NCBI GenBank assembly: GCA_025667525.1
Contig: CM046881.1
Coordinates: forward strand, 31,507,580 to 31,571,579
DNA length: 64,000 nucleotides
Direction: 5' to 3'
Source: Glebionis coronaria
Lineage: Eukaryota; Streptophyta; Magnoliopsida; Asterales; Asteraceae
The position numbers and the translations under genes were made by a program. A model generated the notes under the pieces. That model was given only the letters and a program-made list of their open reading frames with translations, was not told where the DNA came from and did no database searches. Of this stretch, positions 1-10,580 are shown piece after piece (positions within the stretch are counted from its first letter, which is position 1; the number at the start of each line of letters is the position of its first letter).

Positions 1-2754
1 ATGTTTAGTGAGAATTTCCTCCTTTGAGAGCCAATTCTTTTCAGACCTGGATCTATTAAGTGCATCAAGATATTTAAATCTGTTTCAAGTCATGGATACA
101 CCATTAAAAGAGGAGTCATGGTCTTGTTTAGGTCTCAAGTTAATTGAGAGGTCTTAACACCTTGTCCCTTACCACCCATGTTTGTTTTGGCTTTTGAATT
201 TATAACAGGGGAAAACTTTGGCCTGACAGCGGCTAGTTTAGGCATGACAATGCCAAATCTAGGTTTGTCAGTGGGTAGATTTGCCCTGACAATGGGTAGA
301 ATATGGTTAACAAAGGGAACCCATTGTTTTTAGGAGATGTCATGGTTCTTTGAAAGGGTCTTTGGCCATAAGAGTTGGCTGCTTTGGTAAATAAAGGTGC
401 AGGTCTAGCAGCATGTGGCCTTGGGTGGACAAATGGTCTATCGTCAACAATGGGAGAGGTCTTGGCAGTGGTAAAGGTTGGTCACTGTTACAGTTATAGG
501 CTAAATGACTAAAACTCCCACACATATAGCAAGCTTTCTTGCTTGATACAAAGCTGGTCTAGACTGATTATACCCCATCCCATTCTGATTCCTTTGGCCT
601 CCTCTAGGTGATCTAGGTTTTCTATACATCTTAGCATATCTAACACTAGATTTACTTTTGGTAAGGGAACCAAGGTCAACAGGCTTCCCATCAATAGGGT
701 TGGTGATCACAATAGGTTTAGATTTTGTGGTTTCATCATGCAAAAGTCCTCTTTTCACAAAAAGGAAGGGATTAGCAGCTTTCCATTTTTCTAAATCTAT
801 CCTCTTCTTCTCAAACTCCTCAATTTCCACAAGGTCGAGCAAAGATGACTCAAAGGAGTCATATTTGTTTTGGAACTCAAGAAGACCAGTCAGTGACAAG
901 CTTAGACCCTTGGAAACCTCATAGAAATTACCAGCATGAGGTGAGACAAAAATATATTCCTTGGCCTTCATACCAACTCCAGCCATGTATTTAGAGTTTC
1001 TTTGCTCACTAACACACTTTTCAATTTTAACTAGCCTTTTCAAACTTTTCAATTTTAAAATCCATGTTCTCCTTAGACTTAGTGACCTCATCTAACTTAG
1101 TTCTTAGATTTGCATTTGAATCATTTTGACTTGCATTAGACTCATTGGTATGTCTTAAGTCTCTTTCTAAGATTTTGATCTTGTCCTTAAGGTCAAGTTC
1201 CATTTGCTTATACTCAGATAACCTACCATCAGATTGTAAAAGCCCTCTTTTATAATTACGTAGGCCAGCCTCTGTTTGTTTAAGCTTTTCATTTAAAGTT
1301 TCAACATTAGTTTGAAGAGCCATAGTGTTTTGCCTACAACCTTTACTACAAAAAACATCATTATATACCTCATTATCTGATGAAGAAGATCAAGAAGAGT
1401 CGACCATGAGAGCAAATTGAACATGTTCCTCTTCAGATTCTTCCTTAGCTATTAAGGCTTGATTATCCTCAGCTTCTTCTCCCATGTAGCTCTAGTCACA
1501 TCCTACTCCATCAATGCCTTGCATGGAAACCATAGCCTTGGAATCAACATCCTCCACTTTAATAATTCTTCTAGAATACTCTCCTCCATCATCTCTTAAT
1601 GGTGACTTGCATTCTCTTGCAAAGTGCCCCATTCTATGGCAGTTTTAGCACTCAACTTTGGATTTGTCAAAACCAGCAGATTCTGAATTCTTGAAGGTAA
1701 TTGTTTTACCAAACTTGTTGTAGAAACTATTAGATCTTATGCTGCTAAGTGACATGTTCTACTTGATTTCCATCTCTTCAAGATCTGTATCACTTATTTG
1801 TTCAAGATCCTCATACATCACTTGAGAACCATGATGTAAAGCAACAATGTATTCACATACAGTATCTAGATCAATTCCAACAGGCTTGTCACTTGAAGAA
1901 TGATTGTAAGAAGTAACAGTGGATACTGGGTTCTTTCACTATGAGAATTCATCCCACTGTCATGGGATACATACCCAATGTTAGAAGGATTGTACCCACT
2001 CTCAGAAACAAAGACCATGTTTCCAAAGCTTGATCCTGATGAAGCTCCACTCGTTTCCAAGATGTCAGCTTCCATAGTTTTTATGTGTTTGTAGATGTCA
2101 TCAAGATCTCTATCCATGAGATCGTCCTTGATCAACCAACCATGTGCTTGTACATACCAAGGTTTTGAAAGACTATTCAGAAACGTTTGGTTGATCTCTT
2201 CATTATCCAAATCCACCTCCATGAATTCCAACTTGCTAGTGAGATCATGCAAACGACTTCTAAGGTTACTAAGTTTCTTACCAGGGAAAACTTTGAAATT
2301 AGAGAATTCCTTAGCCAACTTTTCCCTTTTTTGGTTAAAGTGGCTTCATTACCACCAAAATTATTCTTAATTACTATCCATAATTCTTAAGCAGTCTCAT
2401 ACTTCCTGAACTTGTATTATTCTTTTTGACCAAGAGTCAATTAAAGACAGTTGAGTGCCTTCATGTCATTCTTTCTTTGAGCAATCTCTTCAGCAGATGT
2501 ACCCTTTTTGTTTCTGAACTTTCAGCATCATCTTGAACTTCCTTACCATCAACAACCTTCTTAGCCTTTTGCTTTTTCTCTGGTTTGAAGGTATCTTCGA
2601 ACTGTATGATCTCCCATAGAATGTAGTGATCCACTTGGAGATATTGCTTGATTCTGAACTCCCATAGTTCGAAGTTGTCAGGGTCAAGGATTGGAAGTTT
2701 GATGTTGCTAGTGGGATGAGTAGGGTTTGGTGAGTTTTCGACTAGGTTAGACAT
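1..2754 (-). pseudogene. Ty1/copia gag, decayed (element A)
   Basis: This is the capsid (Gag) part of a copia retrotransposon read on the minus strand from an ATG at 2754, running off the left window edge. The first ~90 residues (2461-2754) hold the PILDPDNFELWEFRIKQYL stretch typical of copia Gag N-termini. 1866-2318 is a UBN2-type Gag core. A CCHC zinc knuckle lies at 1609-1650, but a stop codon falls directly after its first Cys. 1027-1323 is coiled-coil-like and 501-1091 is the Gag tail. Several frame changes and stops show it is dead. It is the same family as the plus-strand element at 10652-13284, which has the same KVECYNC-type knuckle context and the same [12 protein letters not shown] segment. 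No protease, integrase or reverse transcriptase is visible in the window. Confidence 0.8.
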
Positions 2755-2831
2755 AGTTTAGGGTTGGAAAAGTGCGATTAGGGTTTTGTAAGGGTTTTGT
2801 TCTTTAATATCAAATTAAAGTTCCTTAACAA

Positions 2832-2843
2832 GCTCTAATACCA
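2832..2843 (-). promoter_or_regulatory. Primer-binding site of element A
   Basis: The minus strand reads TGGTATTAGAGC two bases after the LTR end. This fits initiator tRNA-Met priming with one mismatch to the usual TGGTATCAGAGC, and it fixes the 5' end and strand of element A. Confidence 0.8.
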
Positions 2844-2845
2844 CT

Positions 2846-3353
2846 TGTTGATCACAAACTTAAACCGATTTAGCTTTTGTATTATCGAGATAAATCAAGA
2901 GTAATACATATAGAAACTTTGTGTGATTAACAAACCAAGTGTTATGCGGAATTTAACACTTGGAATAAAGAACACAAACACAATAGTATACCAAACTTTC
3001 AATACAATTAATAAACTTGTTCAGTACAATGTATGAAAGTGTTATGAATAATGCGTGTTGATCTCTAAACATAAGGTCTCCTTTTATGGATTAAGGAGCC
3101 ATCTACAATAAGAAACGATCAACTAAATATAAAAGATATACTAAAGATAAACAAACTAAATAAAAAATTCTCGTATATCCTTCGAGAATACAACTCATGC
3201 AAATCCATGCACTTCCATCAGTGGTAGGAAGTCTCTCATTAGTGTCTTCCTATAAGTTGCTACACACATCTCTAACAGTGGCTAGATATAAGTTCATCAG
3301 TGGCTAGCAGAACCTTTGTCAGCGACAAAGTCTTTAATATTTTATTCCCAGCA
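2846..3353 (-). repeat. 5' LTR of copia element A
   Basis: On the minus strand this segment begins TGCTGGGAATAAA and ends GATCAACA, next to the primer-binding site. It parallels the LTR at 10063-10578, which begins TGTTGGGAATAAA and ends GATCAACA, so A and C are one family. The first dinucleotide pair is TG/CA. The second LTR is outside the window or lost. Boundaries were set by eye from that comparison. Confidence 0.7.
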
Positions 3354-3616
3354 AGGATTTAAGTGTATGGCTATATGTGCGCTCAGTGAGAAGGAAATGG
3401 TTACGGTAGGGAGTGTGTAAAAGTATGCCAGTGAGATCACAAGATATTGGTTTAATCTTCGGACACCAGTATATCTCAAGGTTTGTCGTTTAATCTTCGG
3501 ACACCATTGAATCATTCTCGCTTTGCATACTTTGAGTAAACAAGGTTTGATCTTAGTGACACCTTCGTGACACAACCTACTAGAATAGCAGAAAAATTTC
3601 CAACCTGTTGGGGGAT
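3354..3616 (+). mobile_element. 3' end fragment of a copia element with PPT
   Basis: This is a short noncoding stretch that ends in a polypurine tract (CTGTTGGGGGAT, 3605-3616) directly before an LTR start. An 18-base direct repeat (TTTAATCTTCGGACACCA) sits at 3451-3468 and 3489-3506. I see no coding sequence, only the tail of an element whose body is missing. Confidence 0.5.
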
Positions 3617-3982
3617 TGTTGGAAATATAAACGAGTTTTGCAAGTTTACATGACGTTACACATTCAAAACATAGGTTACAACTAACTGATGCAACAGTTG
3701 ATTGTATATGATTTTGTAGAAGGTACAAGTCTATATTAGACTAATTATTAACGTGTGTGTTGACTAAGTAAAGCTTATAGTGGGCTAAATTGGTTGTAAA
3801 CGTGAGTGTTGAAACCATGAGTCATTATCCAATTTATAGGCTATAAACGTGACCATGATCTCTCTATTTTTCTGGTTGTAACATTGGCTTATAAAATAAG
3901 GATTACTATAGCAGTATGTAGAAAACAAAATAATTACACATAAAATTTATCCTTGCTGAATGTTGTTGTGTTATTGCCAACA
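3617..3982 (+). repeat. LTR of a truncated copia element
   Basis: This 366-bp segment has perfect 6-base terminal inverted ends, TGTTGG and CCAACA, and a polypurine tract immediately upstream, as expected for a 3' LTR on the plus strand. No partner LTR is visible in the window. The right-hand boundary is the nearest CA-ending match and could be a little further on. Confidence 0.55.
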
Positions 3983-4419
3983 TAAGAACTCTGCTCCGCC
4001 ATTGTCTATATGTTGTTATCATTCGCCGATGATCAACAACATCGAGTCTGCATCAAATCTTGTCGTCCATTACGCATGAGGCTTGCAGCGAGTTGAGAGT
4101 GTAAACACTCTTTAAGGACATGGAGTTTGATCCCGTGCGGAGCTCTTTAACGGTTCTTAGTGTTCCACGTGTTGCGGGTATAACGACACCGATTGATAAA
4201 ATGATCAGATCTTTATCACTATATATTACCAATTTTATTGAATGTGATTCCATGTGTTAGATTGCATGATCTGATTTCTGAATTATTCACACTAGATAAT
4301 GTTTGTATCGTAAGCATTACAAGTTAATTACAACATTAGATGCAATGGGAAGACCTAATATACCCTTAGAAATGTTCTATATTTCATCTTTAAGAAAATG
4401 CTTTAAGGAAATACCCTGT
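3983..4419. other. Noncoding stretch, nothing identified
   Basis: AT-rich flank between the LTR and the LINE remnant. I see no open frame, RNA gene or repeat that I can support. Confidence 0.4.
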
Positions 4420-4760
4420 TGTCAACAATCTCATCGGGTTAGATGGAACACATTATTACCAATTTTGTCTTCGATATTAAGCTTCAGTCGACTTCCTACA
4501 AGAACCAATCTAAATACAAGTGGTATTGATATGCACTTTGTGTTTTCCCGTATGTGATGATGCCCACAAAACTTTCTGACACCTATTTGTCGAGTGTTGT
4601 GTAACGGTTGGATTGTGGAATATGATCAAAGACGTGTGATGATGCCCACAAAACTTTCCGACACCTATTTGTCGAGTGTTGTGTAACGGTTGGATTGTGG
4701 AATATGGTCAAAGAAGTTGTGGAGTTACACGGATAACCCCATAAATCCGCGTAGTCTTGT
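4420..4760 (+). pseudogene. LINE reverse transcriptase zinc-binding remnant
   Basis: Across two frames the plus strand shows RLPTRTNLNTSGIDMH, then a CDDAH segment and HLFVECCVTVGLWNMIK. This order matches the zf-RVT domain at the C-terminus of plant L1-type LINE polyproteins (R-x-P-T-x-x-N-L, then Cys pairs, then H-L-F-x-x-C). A frameshift separates the two parts and stops lie inside, so it is dead. I see no endonuclease or polymerase domain nearby. The assignment is by pattern memory. Confidence 0.5.
4553..4716 (+). repeat. 82-bp tandem duplication
   Basis: Two adjacent copies, 4553-4634 and 4635-4716, differ at a few bases only. The unit spans the CDDAH...HLFVECC part of the LINE remnant, so the zinc-binding segment is present twice. 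The few differences suggest a duplication younger than the LINE insertion. Confidence 0.9.
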
Positions 4761-5102
4761 TGTGTGGGGGAGATTTTGCGACCATACGCAAAATAGCTAA
4801 GCCTTGTTTTGGACGTCATCGTTCTTTGGGGTGATTTGAAGGTATCGAAACCGTGTTTGCTTTGAGCTTAAACTTCCAGGGGAAGATGCTCTAATCACAC
4901 GCTTGGATTGATCATATAAAAGCTTGTACGAATATGATCTAATCGTCTTCTTCTTTAACATGAACATTTTCAAATTAATATGAACATGTCATTATAATGC
5001 AAATTTGATACATTATGTATATTCTAGTTATAAGTTTAACATTTCAAAGGATATAAATTTTGCAAGTTGCACTCTAATATCAAGATTTTTACTTCTTGAT
5101 TA

Positions 5103-5108
5103 TTTATT
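5103..5108 (-). terminator. Possible poly(A) signal of the oleosin gene
   Basis: The minus strand reads AATAAA about 67 bases after the oleosin stop codon, which is a plausible position for a plant near-upstream element. The rest of 4761-5174 is AT-rich 3' flank with no other feature that I can support. Confidence 0.4.
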
Positions 5109-5174
5109 TCTACAATCCATCTTATTTGAACATTGTTACAACTTCCATATTTCCCCAACTTTTAACCCCATTAC

Positions 5175-6218
5175 TTATTTACTTATTTCATCCATTGATA
5201 CACCAACACTCTTTTTCGAGACATCAACTCCATTGGTATAACCATCACCTCCGATCGGATGCACACTCTTCTCCCTCGTTTCCTGATCACCCATTAAACC
5301 GAGCTTACGCATCATTCGGTCGAACGAGTTCGACCCTATCGGATGCTTATCAGTCACATACATATACAACCACCCCAACACCGTCACACCCGCAACTCCT
5401 ACCACTCCCGAAATAAAAAACCCGGTCCCCAATACAAACGCGGCAATCAACCCCGAAACAAGCACAGGACTAAATATTACAAATAGCGGCGTGATCAATA
5501 TCAGTCCAAATATTGTCCCTGCAAACGTAAGACCCGATAGCAAAATAAGTGAGCTGCCAATTGTTATCTTAGTAGCTTTTGTCATATGTTCACCCTTGTT
5601 GTCCTTTATTTCTCGAGCTTTCGATGCTAGCTTATGACTCACTTGGTCCAACGTGTCTGCCCCTCTTGGATGTTCACCAGTTACGTACTTATATAACCAC
5701 GTTAAAACCGATGTTGTCACACCACCCAACATTTGTGACATCAAAAACTTTGCTAGGGTTTTCAAAACCTCGTATTGATGATGATCATCACCATGTCCCT
5801 TTGTCGTCCTTGCATGTTCTTTAAGTGCGTTGCTAGTCATTGCCAACTCCTTTGAATCAAAGGTTTTGGACACGTTTCCAGATGAGTCATGTGTTAGGAA
5901 CTTGTATAACCATGCTAGAACTATTGTGCCAAAGATAGTAAATAGAACAGATGCTAATAAACCAGTTGCTAAAAGGAAAAGAACGAAAACTGCTGGGACT
6001 AAAACCGGACTAAATAGGACGAGTAATGGAGTAACCAGAACTAGTTCTAGTAGGGTGGCTGTAAACGTAAGACCGGACAAAACAATGAGGGAACTGCTGG
6101 CTGCTGCTAAGGTGGCGGCTTTGACGACCACGTGTTGGGACAAAGGTTTATTCGTGTGTTGTTGCTGGTGGTGTTGTAGTGTTCCTTGTTCTTCTTGGCG
6201 GCTGACAAGTTCGGTCAT
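5175..6218 (-). CDS. Tandem double-domain oleosin
   Basis: Intronless 347-residue lipid-droplet protein. Oleosins coat seed or tapetal oil bodies and insert a hydrophobic hairpin into the triacylglycerol core. Residues 1-37 are a polar Gln/His-rich N-terminus. Hairpin 1 spans about 38-109, with a complete proline knot (P64, S70-P71, P75, fitting PX5SPX3P). Hairpin 2 spans about 218-289, with P244 and S250-P251 but Ser at 255 where the last Pro should be. The knots are exactly 180 residues apart. Between them, 165-205 (VLTWLYKYVTGEHPRGAD, then a basic amphipathic stretch) repeats the C-terminal flank of an oleosin hairpin without a complete hairpin before it. The C-tail 290-347 repeats that flank (KHPIGSNSFD). 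Typical oleosins are about 140-200 residues with one hairpin, so this looks like an internal duplication or fusion. The frame also opens seven codons earlier at a non-ATG codon. I take the ATG at 6218. Antisense frames here are shadows. Confidence 0.88.
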   Translation of the reverse strand: MTELVSRQEEQGTLQHHQQQHTNKPLSQHVVVKAATLAAASSSLIVLSGLTFTATLLELVLVTPLLVLFSPVLVPAVFVLFLLATGLLASVLFTIFGTIVLAWLYKFLTHDSSGNVSKTFDSKELAMTSNALKEHARTTKGHGDDHHQYEVLKTLAKFLMSQMLGGVTTSVLTWLYKYVTGEHPRGADTLDQVSHKLASKAREIKDNKGEHMTKATKITIGSSLILLSGLTFAGTIFGLILITPLFVIFSPVLVSGLIAAFVLGTGFFISGVVGVAGVTVLGWLYMYVTDKHPIGSNSFDRMMRKLGLMGDQETREKSVHPIGGDGYTNGVDVSKKSVGVSMDEISK

Positions 6219-6397
6219 TTTGCAAAGGTTGATGGACACGTGTTTTTTAAGGTCTGTTTTTTGATGTGATGAGTTGAACCGTACGTGAGTAGAGTAGTGG
6301 TTTTATCACTTTATGGGAAGAGGTGGATGTTGTTGTTAAGTGACACGTGTTTGTAACATGCACGTGTAGAAACATAGGATTGAGGGCTGAGTGTGCA
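6219..6397 (-). promoter_or_regulatory. Oleosin promoter with RY and G-box motifs
   Basis: Three CACGTG G-box/ABRE cores (6237-6242, 6344-6349, 6361-6366) and two RY cores (CATGCA at 6357-6362, TGCATG at 6394-6399) lie within about 185 bp of the ATG. One RY overlaps a G-box by two bases. In known seed-storage and oleosin genes, RY sites are bound by B3 factors (ABI3, FUS3, LEC2) and ABREs by bZIPs such as ABI5, so seed-maturation control is the natural inference. No clean TATA box is visible. The nearest AT-rich stretch is around 6300-6316. The 6237 G-box is probably in the 5' leader. Confidence 0.6.
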
Positions 6398-7500
6398 TGT
6401 AACGCCCATCTCCTATCACGTTATGGGATCATATCAAAACATGTATAAACTTGAACGAAAGTTTTAACTTATTAAAATATCAAGATAACTTTTCAAATTA
6501 AACATAAAGATCCAAAATATAAACTACAAAATAATAAAGAGTCTTCAAAGGTTTATTCAAAATATAAAAATAACTCTAAGAAATGGCTCATCACACACTT
6601 TAATTTCTATCTTTTTGCTTAATATCTATCGCAAGAAAAAAAAATACAGCTAAACTAACGCTCAGTGAACAAAATATAACATATATATAACAATAGGAAC
6701 AAAAGAGATATAATGAAACCCGACAAATCAAATGTCATATGATGTATATATGTAAGACATGATGTATATATGTAAGAGTGAAGGAATAAGAGATATCAAA
6801 GAAGTAGGAACAAACAAAACAAAGAAGTGTTCACAAGCCTACATAATGTCTAAACATGATACATGAATAGACTAAAGCGCATATTCCACATAATCATAAG
6901 AAAAAATATATCATATCTAGTTACATGGTTCTCCCAAATGCACATAAATGAAACAGACCTAATGTACCAAATGTGAATTGGATGTGTTGCACACACTCAC
7001 CAACCACCAAAACAAAACAACCAGCTCGATGACTAGTGCACACACACATATATCATATGAAATGCACATACAAAAAGGAACGTCGTTAACTAATCACACC
7101 GCCACAGATAATGACACCTCATTGGTGCATCAAGGACGTGGTCATGGTACCTCCATGACTAGTTACAAATGGCTCGAGCATGGGAACAAACCAAAGGTTC
7201 ACATAGAATGCCAACAAAAGATCATTTCTAAACGAAAAGAATAAGTTCATATCATGGAAGTGTCAAAAGAAGCTTATAATAAATGAATTCAAAAAGGCTT
7301 GTGTCAAATGGGTAGTAAATGAATCTTGAATCAAATATTATGAATCGAATGTCATAAGAATCTTATTTAAAAGAAAGGATATAATATATGTACGAGTAAC
7401 GGAACGACGAAACAACTGGTAAATCATAACAATAGTAAAAAGAAGTGTAAAGAATATACGTACGAACAATTAGTATGCAGAGAGAGTAGATATATCCATA
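6398..7500. repeat. Decayed chromovirus-type LTR fragment (candidate)
   Basis: The segment starts TGTAACGCCC, like the TGTAACACCC start of the chromovirus LTR at 53549. About 700-770 bp in, both carry a CGCCAC...GGTGCATC/GGTGCCTCC...ATGGTACCTCCAT block followed by ACTAG (near 7102-7162 here, 42882-42951 there). That points to a distant relative's LTR. The right end is unclear and no coding part is visible. A weak open frame at 6978-7244 lies inside and is not credible as a gene. Confidence 0.4.
6741..6780 (+). repeat. 20-bp tandem duplication
   Basis: GATGTATATATGTAAGACAT is followed at once by a copy differing only in its last three bases. Confidence 0.85.
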
Positions 7501-8001
7501 CCTTAAACATATTAACTCATGCTCAAAAACTTCTTCAATATTCTACAAGAATTTTGAAAACTACTAATCACTTTCAGTTCTACTTACTATATAATCGACG
7601 TATCAAAGTATATTAATCTAATAGTTATAGTTATACGCATTGAATCTTTAACGATCTTACAATTTATAATAATTTAATACCCTTATTTAAATAGTTTATA
7701 AACGTTTAGACATATGTAAATTTCTAACAGCTAGTTTGATAGAAAATATTAATGCTCATGTAAATTTTTACAAGCTATAAGCTTCAGTTTTTATGATTGT
7801 CCTATTTACGCTACATTATACATGATAACTCATTATAGTATATAGACTAATTTTGTTAGACTTGTAAGCATTTAAAAATTTTCTTTTAACATAGTTTCAG
7901 TTGCATGATCAAATGAGAAATCTAGTTTCTTTTTACTAACCAAAACGTACAAAAGAACATTTCGATGTCGAATAGATACCACACTCTCTTGGATCAACTC
8001 G
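7501..8001. other. AT-rich noncoding stretch
   Basis: No open frame or recognisable element. It may be the rest of the preceding LTR fragment or older flank into which copia B inserted. Confidence 0.4.
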
Positions 8002-8408
8002 TGTTGTTCGAAGTATAAGTTTTAACCTAAGGGACTTATTTGCAAAGTGGAGTAAAGATGGAGGACTAACTTTTGCCTATAGTGTCAAGTTTTGTTGCTG
8101 AAGGACTAAAGTTGTTACTCTAATTCTGGAAGGGCTGATTGGAAACTTCTAGGAGTATATATGCTCCTACCTGTCCCAGTTGTTATTAGCTTTCTCATTA
8201 TTTGTGGTGTAAACAATTGTCTGTGTATGTGTTTCTTTGATAAACTATTTTGATCATTGTGAGTTGTTGAGAGTTATTAAGTTCTTGTAATCTTTCTTAT
8301 TTCGTCTTGTAAAACATTGATTCTAATAAACTAAGCCAAAGGGTGATTGACTGGTTCACTAATCTAGTGTTTTGTGATTGATATATACTAGTTTGATATG
8401 TTTTTACA
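8002..8408 (+). repeat. 5' LTR of copia element B
   Basis: It starts TGTTGTTCGAAG and ends TTTTTACA, directly before the primer-binding site. A long T- and G-rich U5-like end is present. The 3' LTR is not found in the window. The left boundary is the most likely TG start and could be off by some bases. Confidence 0.6.
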
Positions 8409-8420
8409 TGGTATCAGAGC
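8409..8420 (+). promoter_or_regulatory. Primer-binding site of element B
   Basis: TGGTATCAGAGC, the exact classic plant copia site complementary to initiator tRNA-Met, immediately after the LTR. Confidence 0.9.
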
Positions 8421-9054
8421 CTGATTCTCTATATCATCATTTAAAATCGATTTTTTAAAATTAGGGTTTGTTAATATTTTAGGTGTTTTGATCTATTATC
8501 ATAGATCGTGGTTATTTCTTGGTTCTTTAAGTGTTTTAGTGATTAATTGTTCCAATTGTGTCTGAATTGGTGGGTTTAAAAAATTAGGGTTTTCTTAAGA
8601 ATTGGGGTTTTTTAATTTTGATCCTTGTCGGTTACAATTGAGAAGTTAATTGATTTTACTCATATCAATTAGTTGTTAATTGTAATGTTTTCTTGAAAAA
8701 CCCTAAAATCATATATTAGGGTTTCTTCAAGATCTGGTAAAGTTGTTCATTATTAGTTATTCTGTTTGGTCTAGCGTGCATGGATTAATTGATTGTTGTT
8801 TCTGTTGTGCTTGGTTTTTAAAATCGTCTTGATCATGTTATTTGATTATTGTGCGTGCTCTATAACACCTCTTACACCTTCTTGTAGGTTTTTTGTAGTT
8901 TTTAGTGGGTGATAGGTGTTGAATAGATTATGTAGTTTGATTGGTTGATTGTGTTGGGCATTCGGTTTGTTTCTTGAGTAGTTTTATGTAGATGAGTTAC
9001 AAGGGGTTGTTTGTGTTATTCTTGTTTGTTTAATTTCTTGTTTTCTTTGTCATT
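8421..9054 (+). other. Untranslated leader of copia element B
   Basis: T-rich sequence with several AGGGTTT repeats between the primer-binding site and the gag start. I see no open frame. Confidence 0.55.
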
Positions 9055-10062
9055 ATGGTTGAAGATAAAAATAAAGAAGAGGTTGGTAATAGTAGTACTG
9101 ATTTATAACTTGATGTGTATGATCCTTGGTATTTGCACCCACGAGATATTGGTTCTCAGTTAGTCACCTTCAAACTTGAAGGTATTGAGAACTATAAAGT
9201 GTAGGTTGATGTTGTTGAGTTGGCTTTACAAACTAGGAATAAACTTGCTTTTATCAATGGAAAATGTGTTAAAAGTGATGCTACCGGTCCTTTTTGGATC
9301 AGGGGAATAGATGTAATGCTATTTTGTTATCTTGGTTATTGGGCTGTATATCTCCTAGTTTATACAAAGGACAAGTGTTCTCTAAAGTTGCTAAAGATGT
9401 TTGACATGAGTTCAAAGAAACATATGATAAACGAAGATGGGTCAATAATATACAATATGCACTATAAATCTATAATTTGACTCAACCTAGTATGGCTATG
9501 TCTGAGTATTATTATGAGTGTAATACCTTGTGGAGTCAGTTTGATTCTCTTGTTGATTCGCATGTTTGTGCTAGCGATGGTTCTGATAAACATAAGGAGC
9601 ATGTTAATCTCCTTTGGTTGATGCAGTTCTGTATGGTTCTTGATGATACTTACAGTGTAGTTAGAAGTCAAATTCTCACATCTGATCCTATACAAGATGT
9701 GAAAATTGTTTTTGTTATATTATTAAGGGATGAGTCCCACGAGAACAGTCTTGGTTCTTCCAAGAGTTCTAACTTAGGACCATGTGCTTTTGTTTTTAAA
9801 ACAAAAAATACAAGTAACAATAACTGAAATAAAGGGTCTAATAGGAACAATAATATTTGGAATTCTAATAAAAATGGTTAAGGAAATTACAAAAACAATA
9901 ATCTTGTTTGCTAAGATTGTAACATGACTAGTCATACTATTGACAGATGTTTTGAGTTGATCTGTGATCCTGTTAATTTCAAAAGAAACAATAATTATAA
10001 TGATCAGAGTAATGTGCATAATGTTAGTATGAATGATGATAGATATGATAAGAATAAGAGTG
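9055..10062 (+). pseudogene. copia element B gag, decayed and interrupted
   Basis: From the ATG at 9055 the sequence encodes a Gag with the PWYLHPRDIG...GSQLVTFKL start seen in plant copia elements of the Retrotran_gag_3/UBN2_3 type. 9477-9827 continues with the YYYECNTLWSQFDSL...LTSDPIQDVK core. A CCHC knuckle (DCNMTSHTIDRC) near 9913-9953 has a stop after its first Cys. Stops at several places kill the frame. The coding sequence ends at 10062, where the LTR of element C begins, so C inserted into B. The protease-to-RNase H part of B is not found. Confidence 0.7.
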
Positions 10063-10578
10063 TGTTGGGAATAAATGACTTTGAGATTTCTCTGCTGATT
10101 TGTTCAAGATCCCACTACTAGTGAAAGTTCCCCTGGCTATCTACATGAAGACAGTGGGATCTATTCTATTGTATGAAGTTGAAGATCCTGCTTGGTGGAT
10201 AAACATGGAATAGATATTCACGCGTTCATGTTTCATTAGTATTATATTTTCCTAGTTTATCTCATAGTTATCTGTACTAGGGTTCTTGTACTATAAATGG
10301 ATCCTTTAGGGTTTTATGTTTAATATAACTTTCTCTGTCGTTTTCATATTGCATTAAGGTTGTATACCCTAATACCATTAAGGGTATTCGTATATTGTTC
10401 TCAATATTTTAAAGCATACAGTTTGGTTCATTACATTGTTCTTGTTCTAAACATTATATTCCGCATCTTGTTTAGTTGAAATACTAAAGCAAAGTTTCTC
10501 TAGTACTAGTATGGATTTATCCTTGCTATTACAACCCTTAGACAAGCTAAGGTTTAATATTTAAGTTTGAGATCAACA
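10063..10578 (+). repeat. 5' LTR of copia element C
   Basis: It begins TGTTGGGAATAAA and ends GATCAACA, adjoining a primer-binding site. It is the counterpart of the minus-strand LTR at 2846-3353. The five bases before it are GAGTG. Because the other end of C is lost, the target-site duplication cannot be checked. Confidence 0.75.
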
Positions 10579-10580
10579 AG

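Noticed and set aside
3342..3728. 128-residue minus-strand frame
   Set aside because: It runs across the end of one LTR and the start of another, so it cannot be an ancestral gene.
5579..6264. Plus-strand open frames across the oleosin (5579-5824, 5830-6264)
   Set aside because: They are the antisense of the conserved hairpin codons, show no family features, and have no own promoter signal.
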